Shown: in pieces, positions 15,486 to 24,269 of the stretch | Layout of the letters: every line of letters begins with the position of its first letter | Numbering within the stretch: the first letter of the stretch is position 1 | From: Bacillota bacterium | GTDB taxonomy: Bacteria; Bacillota; Clostridia; Lachnospirales; Lachnospiraceae | Direction of reading: 5' to 3' | NCBI GenBank assembly: GCA_023387655.1 | Contig: JAEWHR010000219.1 | Location: forward strand, 1 to 35,630 | DNA length: 35,630 nucleotides | Position numbers and translations under genes: made by a program | Notes under the pieces: generated by a model | The model's input: only the letters and a program-made list of their open reading frames with translations | What the model was told of the DNA's origin: nothing | Database searches by the model: none

Positions 15486-16985
15486 TTACTCGATATCTTC
15501 AGCCCAGGCAAGTGCACATCGAACCGCACGTTTCCAACCCTTTAAAAGTTCCTTACGTCTTTGTTCCTCCATCTGTGGAAAGAACGTTCCTCCAAGTGTC
15601 CAATTATCTTTTATTTCATTACGGTCCTTAAAATATCCAGTAGCAAGACCAGCAAGATAAGCAGCACCCAGTGCAGTTGTTTCTATACATTGAGGACGAT
15701 ATACCAATGTATTTAAGATATCTGCTTGGAATTGTATTAAAAAGTTATTTGCACAAGCACCACCATCAACTTTAAGGCTCTTTAAGGATATATTAGAATC
15801 CTGTTCCATTGCATGAAGCACGTCTACTGTTTGATAAGCAAGTGACTCTAAAGTAGCTCGGATCATATGCTCTTTACTAAATCCTCTTGTGATTCCTACT
15901 ATGGTGCCTCTTGCATATGGATTCCAGTAAGGGGCACCAAGACCGGTAAATGCAGGTACTACATAAACGCCATTGGTATCTTCTACCTCTTTGGCATACT
16001 CTTCTGATTGACTTGCCTTCTTTATCATTCGCTGCTCATCTCTTAACCATTGGATTGCTGCTCCAGCAACAAATACACTTCCTTCTAATGCATATTCAAT
16101 ATGCTCTGCATCCCCTGCAGCTATTGTTGTAAGTAAGCCATTTTGTGATTCAATTGCAGTATCTCCAGTATTCATTAATAGAAAACATCCGGTACCATAC
16201 GTATTTTTTACTTCACCTGGCTCAAAGCAGCACTGTCCAAAAAGAGCCGCTTGTTGATCCCCAGCAGCACCTGCAATAAGTATTTCGCCACCAAGAAGGC
16301 CTCCCTCCGTATGTCCAAAGATACTACTAGAAGCCTGTACCGTAGGAAGCATACTCTTTGGTATCTTAAAATAAGTTAAGATTTCCTCATCCCAATTAAG
16401 GTTATGGATATCAAAAAGCATTGTACGTGATGCATTGGTATAATCTGTTACATGTTTTCTACCCTTTGTCAAATTCCATATAATCCAGGTATCTACTGTT
16501 CCAAAAAGTAGGTCACCTGCCTCTGCTCTTTTTCTTACCCCATCTACATTATCGAGTATCCACTTTATCTTGGTCGCAGAAAAATATGCATCTGGAATTA
16601 GTCCTGTCTTTTTTCTTATCACGGAATCAAAACCATCTTTTTTTAATTGCTCAATCATATCTGCAGTACGATGACACTGCCACACTATAGCATTGTATAC
16701 GGGTTCTCCTGTTTTTTTATCCCATACAATCGTAGTCTCTCTTTGATTCGTAATTCCAATGGAATCGATATTTTCTGCTTTTGCACCAATTGCTGCCATA
16801 GCTTCCGCCGCCACACTTATCTGAGAAGACCAGATATCCATCGGTCTATGTTCTACCCAACCCGTTCTTGGATATACCTGAGTGAACTCCTTTTGCGCTA
16901 CGCTACACACTTCCCCTTTGTGGTTAAAAAGAATACATCTTGAACTTGTTGTCCCCTGATCAAGTGCCATAATGTACTTTTCCAT
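15486..16985 (-). CDS. glpK: Glycerol kinase
   Basis: Phosphorylates glycerol to sn-glycerol 3-phosphate with ATP (FGGY family), 499 residues, as in E. coli. The ATG at 16985 has GGAGG in front and gives the canonical MEKYIMALDQGTTSSRCILF; the frame is open further upstream but has no ribosome site there. Motifs: GITNQRETTIVWD, PYNAIVWQ-like VYNAIVWQCHRT, GDQQAALFGQ, NTYGTGCFLLMNTG and the C-terminal ATP-site KVDGGACANNFLIQFQADIL. The regulatory loop reads GHTEGGLLGG and lacks the YHFYG His that HPr phosphorylates in Bacillus and Enterococcus. It heads the operon glpK-rhomboid-flavodoxin/SCP2. No glpF or glpD is nearby. Confidence 0.97.
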   Translation of the reverse strand: MEKYIMALDQGTTSSRCILFNHKGEVCSVAQKEFTQVYPRTGWVEHRPMDIWSSQISVAAEAMAAIGAKAENIDSIGITNQRETTIVWDKKTGEPVYNAIVWQCHRTADMIEQLKKDGFDSVIRKKTGLIPDAYFSATKIKWILDNVDGVRKRAEAGDLLFGTVDTWIIWNLTKGRKHVTDYTNASRTMLFDIHNLNWDEEILTYFKIPKSMLPTVQASSSIFGHTEGGLLGGEILIAGAAGDQQAALFGQCCFEPGEVKNTYGTGCFLLMNTGDTAIESQNGLLTTIAAGDAEHIEYALEGSVFVAGAAIQWLRDEQRMIKKASQSEEYAKEVEDTNGVYVVPAFTGLGAPYWNPYARGTIVGITRGFSKEHMIRATLESLAYQTVDVLHAMEQDSNISLKSLKVDGGACANNFLIQFQADILNTLVYRPQCIETTALGAAYLAGLATGYFKDRNEIKDNWTLGGTFFPQMEEQRRKELLKGWKRAVRCALAWAEDIE

Positions 16986-17027
16986 AAATACCTCCATTCT
17001 TGCGCACATTGTTTGCGCTTTGGATAT

Positions 17028-17054
17028 ATTGTATCTAAAATTCTTTGATACAAT
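17028..17054. promoter_or_regulatory. Inverted repeat upstream of glpK, possible operator
   Basis: ATTGTATC (17028-17035) and GATACAAT (17047-17054) are perfect 8-base arms with 11 bases between, about 45-70 bases before the glpK start. A weak TTGGAC-N17-TAGATA box pair overlaps it on the minus strand. A regulator binding here is inferred. Confidence 0.45.
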
Positions 17055-17127
17055 GTCCAATTAAAAAGTTTTTTACTATAACCGTTATCTAATGTCTGGT
17101 AAATAAATATTTCAAAAATCCAAAAGG

Positions 17128-17177
17128 GTGTTGTACGGCCTTTTGATTCCTTTTTTTAAAGGACCGTTACAACACCT
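17128..17177. terminator. Long hairpin between FHA gene and glpK
   Basis: GGTGTTGTACGG (17128-17139) pairs with CCGTTACAACACC (17165-17177) with one bulged base. An inner CCTTT/AAAGG pair (17140-17144, 17159-17163) extends the stem. On the minus strand it is followed by CCCTTTTGGATTTTT, a weak U-tract. It may end the Tad operon or act as a conditional stop in the glpK leader, as GlpP-type antitermination does in Bacillus. Confidence 0.55.
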
Positions 17178-17283
17178 CCTTGTCTTTATAAGTAATTACC
17201 GAATTATCCACATTATATAACAGTTGATTTAATTGGGCAAGTAAACTTATCTAAAAATACAGTATAGAACAACCATTGTTGGC

Positions 17284-19173
17284 TTACTCTGTACAATAAT
17301 TGTTTAAGCACGTAAAGATAAAACTAATGTTTGCAAAGGAAACGGTATCTCCTTGTTTTACCTCAAAATTCTCATTTGCAATTAATTTTCTCCCGTTCAC
17401 GAATGTACCATTAGTTGAATCAAGATCTGTTAATATAAAACTACTTTCAACCTTATCAAGTTTTGCATGATATCTACTAACAGCAGTATTAGTTAAACTA
17501 TAACCTAGATTGTTTTTTGCCGTCCCAATAAAAAATGGATATTCTTTAATCTCTAAGGTGTCATACTTCATCGGTTCTAATGGAATAAGCGCATCACATT
17601 CCTTATGAAAGCTAGTAAGTAGAATAGTACACTCCTCTTCGTTGTAGGATTCCTCCGAATCTATATTGGGTAGAAAATCTTCCCTAGAAATTATTGATGG
17701 TGCGCTATTTGACAATATAGGATTTGTGAGAACATTTAAATTCCTATTATTCTCTAGGCTATCCTTTGTTCTTCCATTGTATTCCGTTATGATATTACTC
17801 TTTTCTGATACCAAACTTGGAAAAATATCCTCCTTATCAGGCATTTGATAGGAGGTTTTTGTTACGATACGGCTTTGTTTTCTTTCCTTAGAGAATATTT
17901 TTAAATATCCATACCACAGTGCTATTCCCATAACCGTAAGTATTGATAATAATTTTAATCCATCTATCTTTTTCTGTAATGATTGAAATAAAAATCCTTT
18001 TTGATAAGTGTATAAGAAAATTCCGACACATACAGCAGCTAATATTCCAAATAAAACATAACAGGTCATAGGATAGTAGAAGACTTCCTCTTCTTGTTCC
18101 AGTTTCTCTTTTATAAAGGGATATTGATATTCGTTTTTTATGTTGGTATTATGAACTTTTTTCTTATCATTTTTCTTATCATTTTTCTTATCGTCATTCT
18201 TTCGTGATTCTGGTTCGGATTCATTTTTATGTATTCTATCTTTTGCATCAACGAGAAGTGTCGTTACCTTATGCATTAAATTCTTTCTATGTAATTGATT
18301 CGCTGATGAATGGCTAATCTTCTTACTTGGATTTTTCTTATTAGATTCAAAGTCATTTGTATTCTGTTTAATAGAAGATTTCATTTGAAAAGAATCCGTT
18401 TGATTTTGTGGATTTACTTGGTAAGATTCCAAATGATTTTTGGGTTTCATCCGATAAGGCTCTATCTGATTTTGTGATTTCATTTGATACGATTCTATAT
18501 GGTTTTGCTGTTTTATTTGACAATATTTAATATGGCTTTGTGATTCTTTTACTTTTTCTAACTCACTATGCCGATTATAACTATGTTCGTCTGGTAGATT
18601 AGTTGCCATAACTTTTACTTCTTGACTTTCCAAAAAAGACTTTAGTTCTTGTATTGTAATATTATCTTCTCTACTTTTCATATAAAGAGAATATACAAAA
18701 AGCACTGCTTCTTTATCCTCATAATCTACACAACCCATTAAAAATTCCAAAAATCCGACCAACTGTTCTTGCAATAGAACATGATACCCTGGATAGTAAC
18801 ATAATCCTAATTTATAGTCTGGCAAATGAATAAACATGTAATCTGGTAATAACAAAAAATCCATGGTATTTAAAAGATATGTTTTTGCTTCTTTTAAAAC
18901 TGCTAGCAGATGGTTAAGAAGTGTTGTTACCTGGCTTAGTCTTAGGGGTACTTTATTAGATATACAAGAAATCGCTTGATATCCCGTCACCTCATAATGA
19001 AATTGTCTATGATTATCAATGGAATGTATCTGGAATGAAAGTATTCCTTCAATTTTATTATGTGCCAGCATCTTTTCCTGAAAATATGTCCTATCCTTTC
19101 CTTTATCATTAATAATCAAATAATTATGATGCATATCTCGCTTCCATTCTGAACGGATATCTTCTTTTCCCAC
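17284..19173 (-). CDS. FHA-domain membrane protein at the end of the tad operon
   Basis: A 629-residue protein likely to sense Ser/Thr phosphorylation. Residues 15-~182 (LIINDKGKDRTYF...IQELKSFLE) match the N-terminal domain often paired with FHA in clostridia (DUF6382-like). Residues 211-265 are five 11-residue repeats. A Lys/Asp-rich stretch (about 326-339) follows, then two transmembrane helices (about 368-390 and 406-426), which put both ends in the cytosol. The C-terminal FHA domain (about 543-622) keeps the phosphothreonine-binding pattern: VSRYHAKL (565-572) and DLDSTNGTFVNG (583-594). Start: GTG with AAAGGGGGTGG before it; an ATG at 19134 is an alternative. Last gene of the pilus operon, 68 bases after the second tadE-like gene. 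Confidence 0.85.
   Translation of the reverse strand: MGKEDIRSEWKRDMHHNYLIINDKGKDRTYFQEKMLAHNKIEGILSFQIHSIDNHRQFHYEVTGYQAISCISNKVPLRLSQVTTLLNHLLAVLKEAKTYLLNTMDFLLLPDYMFIHLPDYKLGLCYYPGYHVLLQEQLVGFLEFLMGCVDYEDKEAVLFVYSLYMKSREDNITIQELKSFLESQEVKVMATNLPDEHSYNRHSELEKVKESQSHIKYCQIKQQNHIESYQMKSQNQIEPYRMKPKNHLESYQVNPQNQTDSFQMKSSIKQNTNDFESNKKNPSKKISHSSANQLHRKNLMHKVTTLLVDAKDRIHKNESEPESRKNDDKKNDKKNDKKKVHNTNIKNEYQYPFIKEKLEQEEEVFYYPMTCYVLFGILAAVCVGIFLYTYQKGFLFQSLQKKIDGLKLLSILTVMGIALWYGYLKIFSKERKQSRIVTKTSYQMPDKEDIFPSLVSEKSNIITEYNGRTKDSLENNRNLNVLTNPILSNSAPSIISREDFLPNIDSEESYNEEECTILLTSFHKECDALIPLEPMKYDTLEIKEYPFFIGTAKNNLGYSLTNTAVSRYHAKLDKVESSFILTDLDSTNGTFVNGRKLIANENFEVKQGDTVSFANISFIFTCLNNYCTE
18379..18543 (-). 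repeat. Five tandem 33-bp repeats in the FHA gene
   Basis: In protein terms five copies of an 11-residue unit of the form (S/P/Q)QN(H/Q)IESYQMK, residues 211-265. Copies differ at a few positions, so the repeat is somewhat aged. It sits in the linker between the N-terminal domain and the Lys-rich stretch. Copy number may vary among strains. Confidence 0.85.
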
Positions 19174-19241
19174 ATTGATCCACCCCCTTTATCCTCAATA
19201 TTTTGAACCAATAACTTACTTAATGCTTAAATCAAACATCA

Positions 19242-19820
19242 CTATTTCATTTTCGTTTTTTCAACAAGATCCTTCAGTTTTTGTATTGCTTTATCTACTC
19301 CTTTGATCGTTTTCCCCAGTTGTATGGATACTTCTAATAATCTAGTTTTTTCCTCTCGTGTAAATATACTTTCCTCAAAGCAAAAAGGTACCGTAAAACT
19401 ATCCTCTTTTAAAATACGAAACAGTTTTGCACTTGGGAAATTTGCTATTAACTTACCAGTAATCTGGACTTTAGATAAGGTTGTTCTAATTTGTAACTCA
19501 CTAATCTCACTTACCATATATCCTTTGGTTAATGTTTCTTTTAGATAGCTTAATACCCTCATCTCATCCTTTTCCCTTCCTATGCCAAAAGTGTAGAGAA
19601 TTCCTTTTGATAAATAGTCTTCTTCTATTAATACTGGCCAGTCTATATCTATTTGATAGGAGATAGTAGAAGCAGCTTTTAAAGCTGCTGCCTCACCAAT
19701 TGCTTGTAGTTTTGTTCGATCGTGACTATAGAAACAATAATTTAAAAGAAATAAAACTGTATAAAATACAAGTGGTAAGACAAAGGCTGCCTCCACTGTA
19801 AAAAAGGCTCTTTTTTTCAT
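19242..19820 (-). CDS. TadE-like pseudopilin/pilus assembly protein 2
   Basis: A 192-residue membrane-anchored protein. The N-terminus MKKRAFFTVEAAFVLPLVFYTVLFLLNYCFY is the TadE signature: a short positive segment, then TVEAAFVLP with the Glu typical of pseudopilins, and one helix. The rest (about 35-192) is outside the membrane and mixed in structure, ending in a Lys-rich amphipathic helix. TadE/TadF proteins are minor pilins processed by the Tad prepilin peptidase. It starts 17 bases after the peptidase gene, which supports that partnership. No Cys pair is present, unlike the first tadE-like gene. Confidence 0.8.
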   Translation of the reverse strand: MKKRAFFTVEAAFVLPLVFYTVLFLLNYCFYSHDRTKLQAIGEAAALKAASTISYQIDIDWPVLIEEDYLSKGILYTFGIGREKDEMRVLSYLKETLTKGYMVSEISELQIRTTLSKVQITGKLIANFPSAKLFRILKEDSFTVPFCFEESIFTREEKTRLLEVSIQLGKTIKGVDKAIQKLKDLVEKTKMK

Positions 19821-19837
19821 TACTTACTCCACATCAC

Positions 19838-20350
19838 TTATTTTATTAAAATACAACCTAGGTATCCCAAAAACAAAAAAGGAACAAACGGAATTGTTTT
19901 CTTTCGATTACAACGAAAAAATACAAGAAGTACAATAGAAACTATAGAGGTTAATAAAAATGCATAGCTTAAAAGAATAGTAGCCTTACTAATACCAAGT
20001 ATTACCCCAAGTGCACATAAAACATAACCATCCCCAATACCAATTTGTCCCTTTGTAACCTTACTAAGGACTATAAAAAAAAGACCAAGAAGCCCACCGA
20101 AAACTCTTTCCATGAAAGCTATCTCAGAAGGGGGGATTAGTTCTATCATTATCAGCGGTAACACACTAATAAGCCACCAACAAGAGATTTCCTTCCTCTT
20201 TATATCCTGTATACCTAAAATAAAAAGTAAAATTCCAACCCACAAAAATCCACCAAACTTAACCATATCCAATAAGCTAATCTTGTGGGAATCAATCATA
20301 GATAACATATTAAATAAGCTAAGTTTGTCGGAAACAATCATGAATGACAT
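19838..20350 (-). CDS. A24-family prepilin peptidase (TadV/CpaA type)
   Basis: An inner-membrane aspartyl protease of 170 residues that removes the leader of Flp pilin and TadE-like pseudopilins. The two catalytic Asp are in GIQDIKRKEIS (D49) and in the GxGD motif GQIGIGDGYVL (D107). About five hydrophobic helices are seen. It lacks the N-methyltransferase domain of PilD, as expected for TadV-type enzymes. GGAGG lies 12 bases before the ATG, slightly long. The first ~30 residues are more polar than in TadV, so a start further in is possible. Confidence 0.88.
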   Translation of the reverse strand: MSFMIVSDKLSLFNMLSMIDSHKISLLDMVKFGGFLWVGILLFILGIQDIKRKEISCWWLISVLPLIMIELIPPSEIAFMERVFGGLLGLFFIVLSKVTKGQIGIGDGYVLCALGVILGISKATILLSYAFLLTSIVSIVLLVFFRCNRKKTIPFVPFLFLGYLGCILIK

Positions 20351-20416
20351 ATTCTATTTTTACCTCCATTCTTGCTGCAATATCATCCAACCTAAGTTCG
20401 AGAATAGCTGACACAC

Positions 20417-21331
20417 TCACTCCTTTTTACGTGCCTTACATCTACTACACTCACTCCTTGACCCTACCTCGGACAAACGTACCTTAGTAACGGTCCGCTT
20501 TATTCCAGAACAGCCACGGCTGCTATGATAACAGTCTCCGGATTCTGTGATATAGATGGTACTTGGAAGTGATGAGACTTTATCAATACATAATTCACAT
20601 GCTCGATAGGAATTACCATAAGAATTAAAAAGAAATGAAATAGTTTTACTACCCACTGCCTGAATACTAATCTTAATATGAGAACAATTTGCATTGGTAT
20701 GATATACTGAGCCGTTTGGCGTAATATAAACATACTCTCCATCTTCTTGATCTTCTGTTTCAGTTTTTAGTGTAGATGGAACTGTATGTCCATTAAACAT
20801 ACGTATTCTAACACGCTGTATGACTGGAAATACAGGTAAAATATCTTTCCATATCGGAAGCTGTATCTTATACTGCATAATAACTTGGATATACCCTTCA
20901 TCATCAAACAGGGAAGAACCTAAAAAAGATATACCCGAAAAACCATCTTCAATACAATTTTTTATAGCATGATGATCCTTAACATATGGCTTAATAGACT
21001 CTCTTAGCATAAGTCCACTTGCTGCAGATGTGAGTATATTGGTAACATCCGACGAGTCAAATATCTCAGAGAAGATTGTTTCCTCATCATCGACCAAGTT
21101 CCTCCGAACCTCTGTACTACTATCCTCATTCTCAAAAAAATCTACAATATAATTTGTTATCATACCGTAGGAGGACAGATTTCTTGCTATCTTTGTTGCA
21201 TAATAATGAAGGCAATCCTGTGCAGCAATAACCTGAAAGAAAAAAACTAATGCATAAACTGCAAATACAAAGATTGGTAATGCTAAGGAAGCCTCTAACG
21301 TCAGTAACCCCTTTTCTCTTTTTCTTAACAC
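20417..21331 (-). CDS. TadE-like pseudopilin 1 with two C-terminal Cys/His modules
   Basis: A 304-residue protein. The N-terminus GLLTLEASLALPIFVFAVYALVFFF is the TadE signature with a single helix. The extracytoplasmic part to about 190 is mixed. The tail carries two tandem copies of a module YIT-x2-G-x2-YH-x4-C-x2-IK...C-x2-C (H/C/C/C at about 211, 216, 245, 248, and again at 269, 274, 295, 298). It resembles the Ada-like metal-binding motif found at the end of some secreted nucleases, so each copy may bind one zinc. The GTG at 21331 is chosen for its spacing of seven bases from GGAGG; a TTG at 21334 is possible. It follows a 109-base inverted-repeat element. Confidence 0.82.
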   Translation of the reverse strand: MLRKREKGLLTLEASLALPIFVFAVYALVFFFQVIAAQDCLHYYATKIARNLSSYGMITNYIVDFFENEDSSTEVRRNLVDDEETIFSEIFDSSDVTNILTSAASGLMLRESIKPYVKDHHAIKNCIEDGFSGISFLGSSLFDDEGYIQVIMQYKIQLPIWKDILPVFPVIQRVRIRMFNGHTVPSTLKTETEDQEDGEYVYITPNGSVYHTNANCSHIKISIQAVGSKTISFLFNSYGNSYRACELCIDKVSSLPSTIYITESGDCYHSSRGCSGIKRTVTKVRLSEVGSRSECSRCKARKKE

Positions 21332-21391
21332 CAACTTTCCTCCAACTTAATTCAAATAAAAAATCAATAAACTGTTCTTGTACAGTCCCAT

Positions 21392-21500
21392 AGGGTGTGG
21401 TCAGGTCTCTGTTCTTTACATGAGATAAACATCGGCAAATGTTCTTGGAGAGAGATTTTTTATTTTTAATATGTAAAAAACAAAGACTTCACCACACCCT
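21392..21500. repeat. 109-base imperfect inverted repeat (cruciform) inside the tad operon
   Basis: Arms 21392-21421 and 21471-21500 pair at 26 of 30 positions plus one wobble; the outer 10 pairs (AGGGTGTGGT/ACCACACCCT) are perfect. The 49-base centre has its own AACAT/ATGTT hairpin (21428-21443). It starts 12 bases after the DUF5702 stop. No clear U-run follows it on the minus strand, so it is not a normal terminator. Confidence 0.8.
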
Positions 21501-21511
21501 TTCGGAGGAAT

Positions 21512-23992
21512 TTAATATGAGACTGCTTTTTGGGCCAAATATCGATAACCGCTAATGGACAAATTCTCACGGTGTATGGCGAATGGAAGTGAAAAAAACT
21601 GTTCAGGCATACTAAGCTTAACCTCCGCCCGATAACTAACTACACAATTACGTATTCGAAATGTATCTTCATACTCATATCGCAAATTTTCCTGTATTAA
21701 ATCCATCATCCGGTAGTATTGATTGTTTTTATTAGAAAAAAATAGTGATATCTGTAGATACTCTTTATATCCTACGTTCAAAAATCCCTCTTTAGTTTTA
21801 TACTCCTTTGCCTTTTTCAAGATTGTATCTTTTGTAAAGGCTGCCAAATCCTTAAATTCCACAACAAAATCTTCCCTCATACTAAATAATGGAACACTCT
21901 TGCCAAGAAGCATTGCTGCAGTTTCCACTAAGGATTGTTCCAATGCCCATATAAATAATATCACATACTTTACAATGCTAATTAAGAAAGGTAGCCCAGA
22001 AAATCCTACGACTGCTACAGCAAATGCATTTGCTTCTTCCACCTTATTTGTATCTGTTAATACAGAAATCATATTTCCTATGGTCCGAATAAAAATAAGC
22101 CGATTGATAAAAGAAGAAACATTCTCTTTATCACTGGTATTTCCATATAATAAATACTCAAGCTCATATTGTAGGATCTGCCCCAGTTTATAGTTTTCCG
22201 ATAAGTAGGATGTACAGTGTTCATTTTCATAAGCTTGAAACAATAACTCCTCCACTAAACTATTTGCAAAACTCCCCAAAGCATCGGTCCCATAACTACC
22301 TATCCCTGTGGTGGTAAAACCTTCTCCTTCCTCCGAATCCATAATGTTTTTTATATTATTCTCATCCTGCGTATTCTTGTCCGGAGCTTTCTTGGCTGTA
22401 AAGGAGGGCAATTCTGATTGGTTTATTTCAGCTTTTGATATACTGTCAACATCATCTAGAACTAATTTAAGTAAGCCATCTGAGATTAAGGACTTTGCAT
22501 TTTTTAAGATAGAGTTCTTTTCTTGAGAAAAATTAACACCGCTGTAATCAAAAGCAAGTCCTTCTAATGTAAATTTATCCAAAGAAATATGTACTTGATT
22601 AACCTCAACTAACCATACACTACCCCCATCTGAATAAGTGAAGATCGGTAGGTTGATTTCTTCTATTCCTTCTAAAACACCTATATTATGTCTTAAGGTT
22701 TCTTCCATTAATAAAATATCCTTAATTATCCCGATACCTTTTTCTTCCGGGTTTGAGTACCCCTCCATCTCCTTCGAAGTTTTTGATAGCTCTTGGTATA
22801 AAGCATCCCCTATTTCTTCTTTCGTTTTATCTAGCTCTTTAAGAAAAATGTTCTTACTATCCTGTGCTTTATATCTTGAATCTTCTATTTTTTGTACAAG
22901 TAAAAGTGCCTGGTTTGCTTTCTCTTTTATATCTTTTAATGTACTAAGAAAATTAGTCATTTGCTGATTTATAGAATTGCAACTTGTCATAAGTCCATCT
23001 TGGACATAGATATCTATTGTAATTGGTGATTGTTCTAATGATGATATCCTTCCATCAATCTCCGTTGTGTCACAAGGTTTATCCTTCGATGTCTTTATCA
23101 AGTCCGCTCTTTCTTCTCGTAAACTTAAAAGTTCCTCCTCTCGTTGTCTCACTGCATTCTCATAAGCAGTATGATAACGTTCTACCACATCCTGTGCACT
23201 AGCCTTCAGGCTATTTAATTGATTTGGATAATTCATATAGTTATCCTTTAGTGAATCAAATATTGTGGAATGGTTAATCAATGTGTTATCCATGGAAGGT
23301 TCTTCGGAAAGTATTTTTTTTGCAAAGGAATCTATAGTTTTTGGTTTACCCTTTTTACACTCAATTTGGTTATCTTTTATTTTTATTCCATCAATTAGTT
23401 CTATTAACTTTAAGATATCCTTATCTATTAACATGAACTCCTGCTCAACCTTCATCTTTTCTTCAAACTTCTGATTTACTATTTCCGTTTTCTCTAAAGC
23501 ATTTACTGAATCTAGTAAATATGATAACCCTTCCGCTGTTGCTTGATATTTCATATAAGAAGTTGCTTGTTTTCGAAAAAATTCTCCTTCCCAATCCGTT
23601 AGATAGTGTACGTTATCCACAGTAATTGTATCTACCTTAGGATTACATATTAGATAGCTTTTATTATGTAATAGGAGATTAGATTGTGTATCATTATTTA
23701 TTGGAAGAAAACTAACATCCATACCCTCTCTAATTTCCTCTGCCAAAACACTGCTATCTGCTATACTCCCCCCATATCCAGTATCTAGTCCAAATACATG
23801 ATATCGTTCAAACAAAGGCAAGTAATAATCACAAAGTGTTGATTCCATCGCTGTTTGTAACACTCGTTCACTATATGCCCTTGCAGCAGACACGCGAGCC
23901 ATTTCAATTGTTGTAACAATTAAAGTTACCATAATAGACAATGTTAGGGTTAGATAAATTGTTATCACTCCCCTTGCATTTTTTCCCCTCAT
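21512..23992 (-). CDS. DUF5702/TadG-like large membrane protein of the Tad locus
   Basis: An 826-residue protein. The N-terminus (MRGKNARGVITIYLTLTLSIMVTLIVTTIEMARVSAARAYSERVLQTAMES...) is the TadG/TadE-like pseudopilin start, here followed by the long region that I recognise as clostridial DUF5702. The extracytoplasmic part (about 45-665) contains Glu/Lys-rich coiled coils (about 265-310 and 360-410) and a mixed domain. A hydrophobic stretch (about 673-725, GFSGLPFLISIVKYVILFIWALEQSLVETAAMLLG) suggests a second membrane segment. The last 100 residues return to beta structure. It lies 12 bases downstream of flp in the same operon. A role as pilus anchor or tip is inferred from TadG. Confidence 0.8.
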   Translation of the reverse strand: MRGKNARGVITIYLTLTLSIMVTLIVTTIEMARVSAARAYSERVLQTAMESTLCDYYLPLFERYHVFGLDTGYGGSIADSSVLAEEIREGMDVSFLPINNDTQSNLLLHNKSYLICNPKVDTITVDNVHYLTDWEGEFFRKQATSYMKYQATAEGLSYLLDSVNALEKTEIVNQKFEEKMKVEQEFMLIDKDILKLIELIDGIKIKDNQIECKKGKPKTIDSFAKKILSEEPSMDNTLINHSTIFDSLKDNYMNYPNQLNSLKASAQDVVERYHTAYENAVRQREEELLSLREERADLIKTSKDKPCDTTEIDGRISSLEQSPITIDIYVQDGLMTSCNSINQQMTNFLSTLKDIKEKANQALLLVQKIEDSRYKAQDSKNIFLKELDKTKEEIGDALYQELSKTSKEMEGYSNPEEKGIGIIKDILLMEETLRHNIGVLEGIEEINLPIFTYSDGGSVWLVEVNQVHISLDKFTLEGLAFDYSGVNFSQEKNSILKNAKSLISDGLLKLVLDDVDSISKAEINQSELPSFTAKKAPDKNTQDENNIKNIMDSEEGEGFTTTGIGSYGTDALGSFANSLVEELLFQAYENEHCTSYLSENYKLGQILQYELEYLLYGNTSDKENVSSFINRLIFIRTIGNMISVLTDTNKVEEANAFAVAVVGFSGLPFLISIVKYVILFIWALEQSLVETAAMLLGKSVPLFSMREDFVVEFKDLAAFTKDTILKKAKEYKTKEGFLNVGYKEYLQISLFFSNKNNQYYRMMDLIQENLRYEYEDTFRIRNCVVSYRAEVKLSMPEQFFSLPFAIHRENLSISGYRYLAQKAVSY

Positions 23993-24004
23993 TATAACAC
24001 CGCC

Positions 24005-24208
24005 TTACGGAGTTGGAGAAAAGTTGTTAAAATAACTATCCGTGCTATCTTTTAAAGAATCCATTGCTCTATTAAATATACTTGTAATCTGCTCTTGAAA
24101 AATAATAATAAGCGCTATCACAACTACTATTATTAAAATAACTTCCACTATCCCAAACCCTTTGTTATTTTTTATTATATTCTTTTCTATGTTTTTACTT
24201 TTCATCAT
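24005..24208 (-). CDS. flp: Flp1-family type IVb pilin
   Basis: The major pilin candidate, 67 residues. A basic leader ends at KG; cleavage before F18 gives a mature pilin FGIVEVILIIVVVIALIII with Glu at mature position 5, as in all type IV prepilins. The hydrophobic stretch (about 18-39) is followed by the short hydrophilic tail QITSIFNRAMDSLKDSTDSYFNNFSPTP. Two ATG codons in a row follow GAGGTTAGT, and either could be used. It lies between the tadC-like and DUF5702 genes. Confidence 0.88.
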   Translation of the reverse strand: MMKSKNIEKNIIKNNKGFGIVEVILIIVVVIALIIIFQEQITSIFNRAMDSLKDSTDSYFNNFSPTP

Positions 24209-24269
24209 ACTAACCTCTATTCTGGCTTTGAGCGCCTTTTCATAACGATAATTTTAATAGCAGAAATTC

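Noticed and set aside
17205..17213. Perfect DnaA box TTATCCACA
   Set aside because: A single 9-mer is expected by chance about this often in AT-rich DNA of this length; no cluster. Two near-matches at about 29089-29115 are likewise not enough for an origin.
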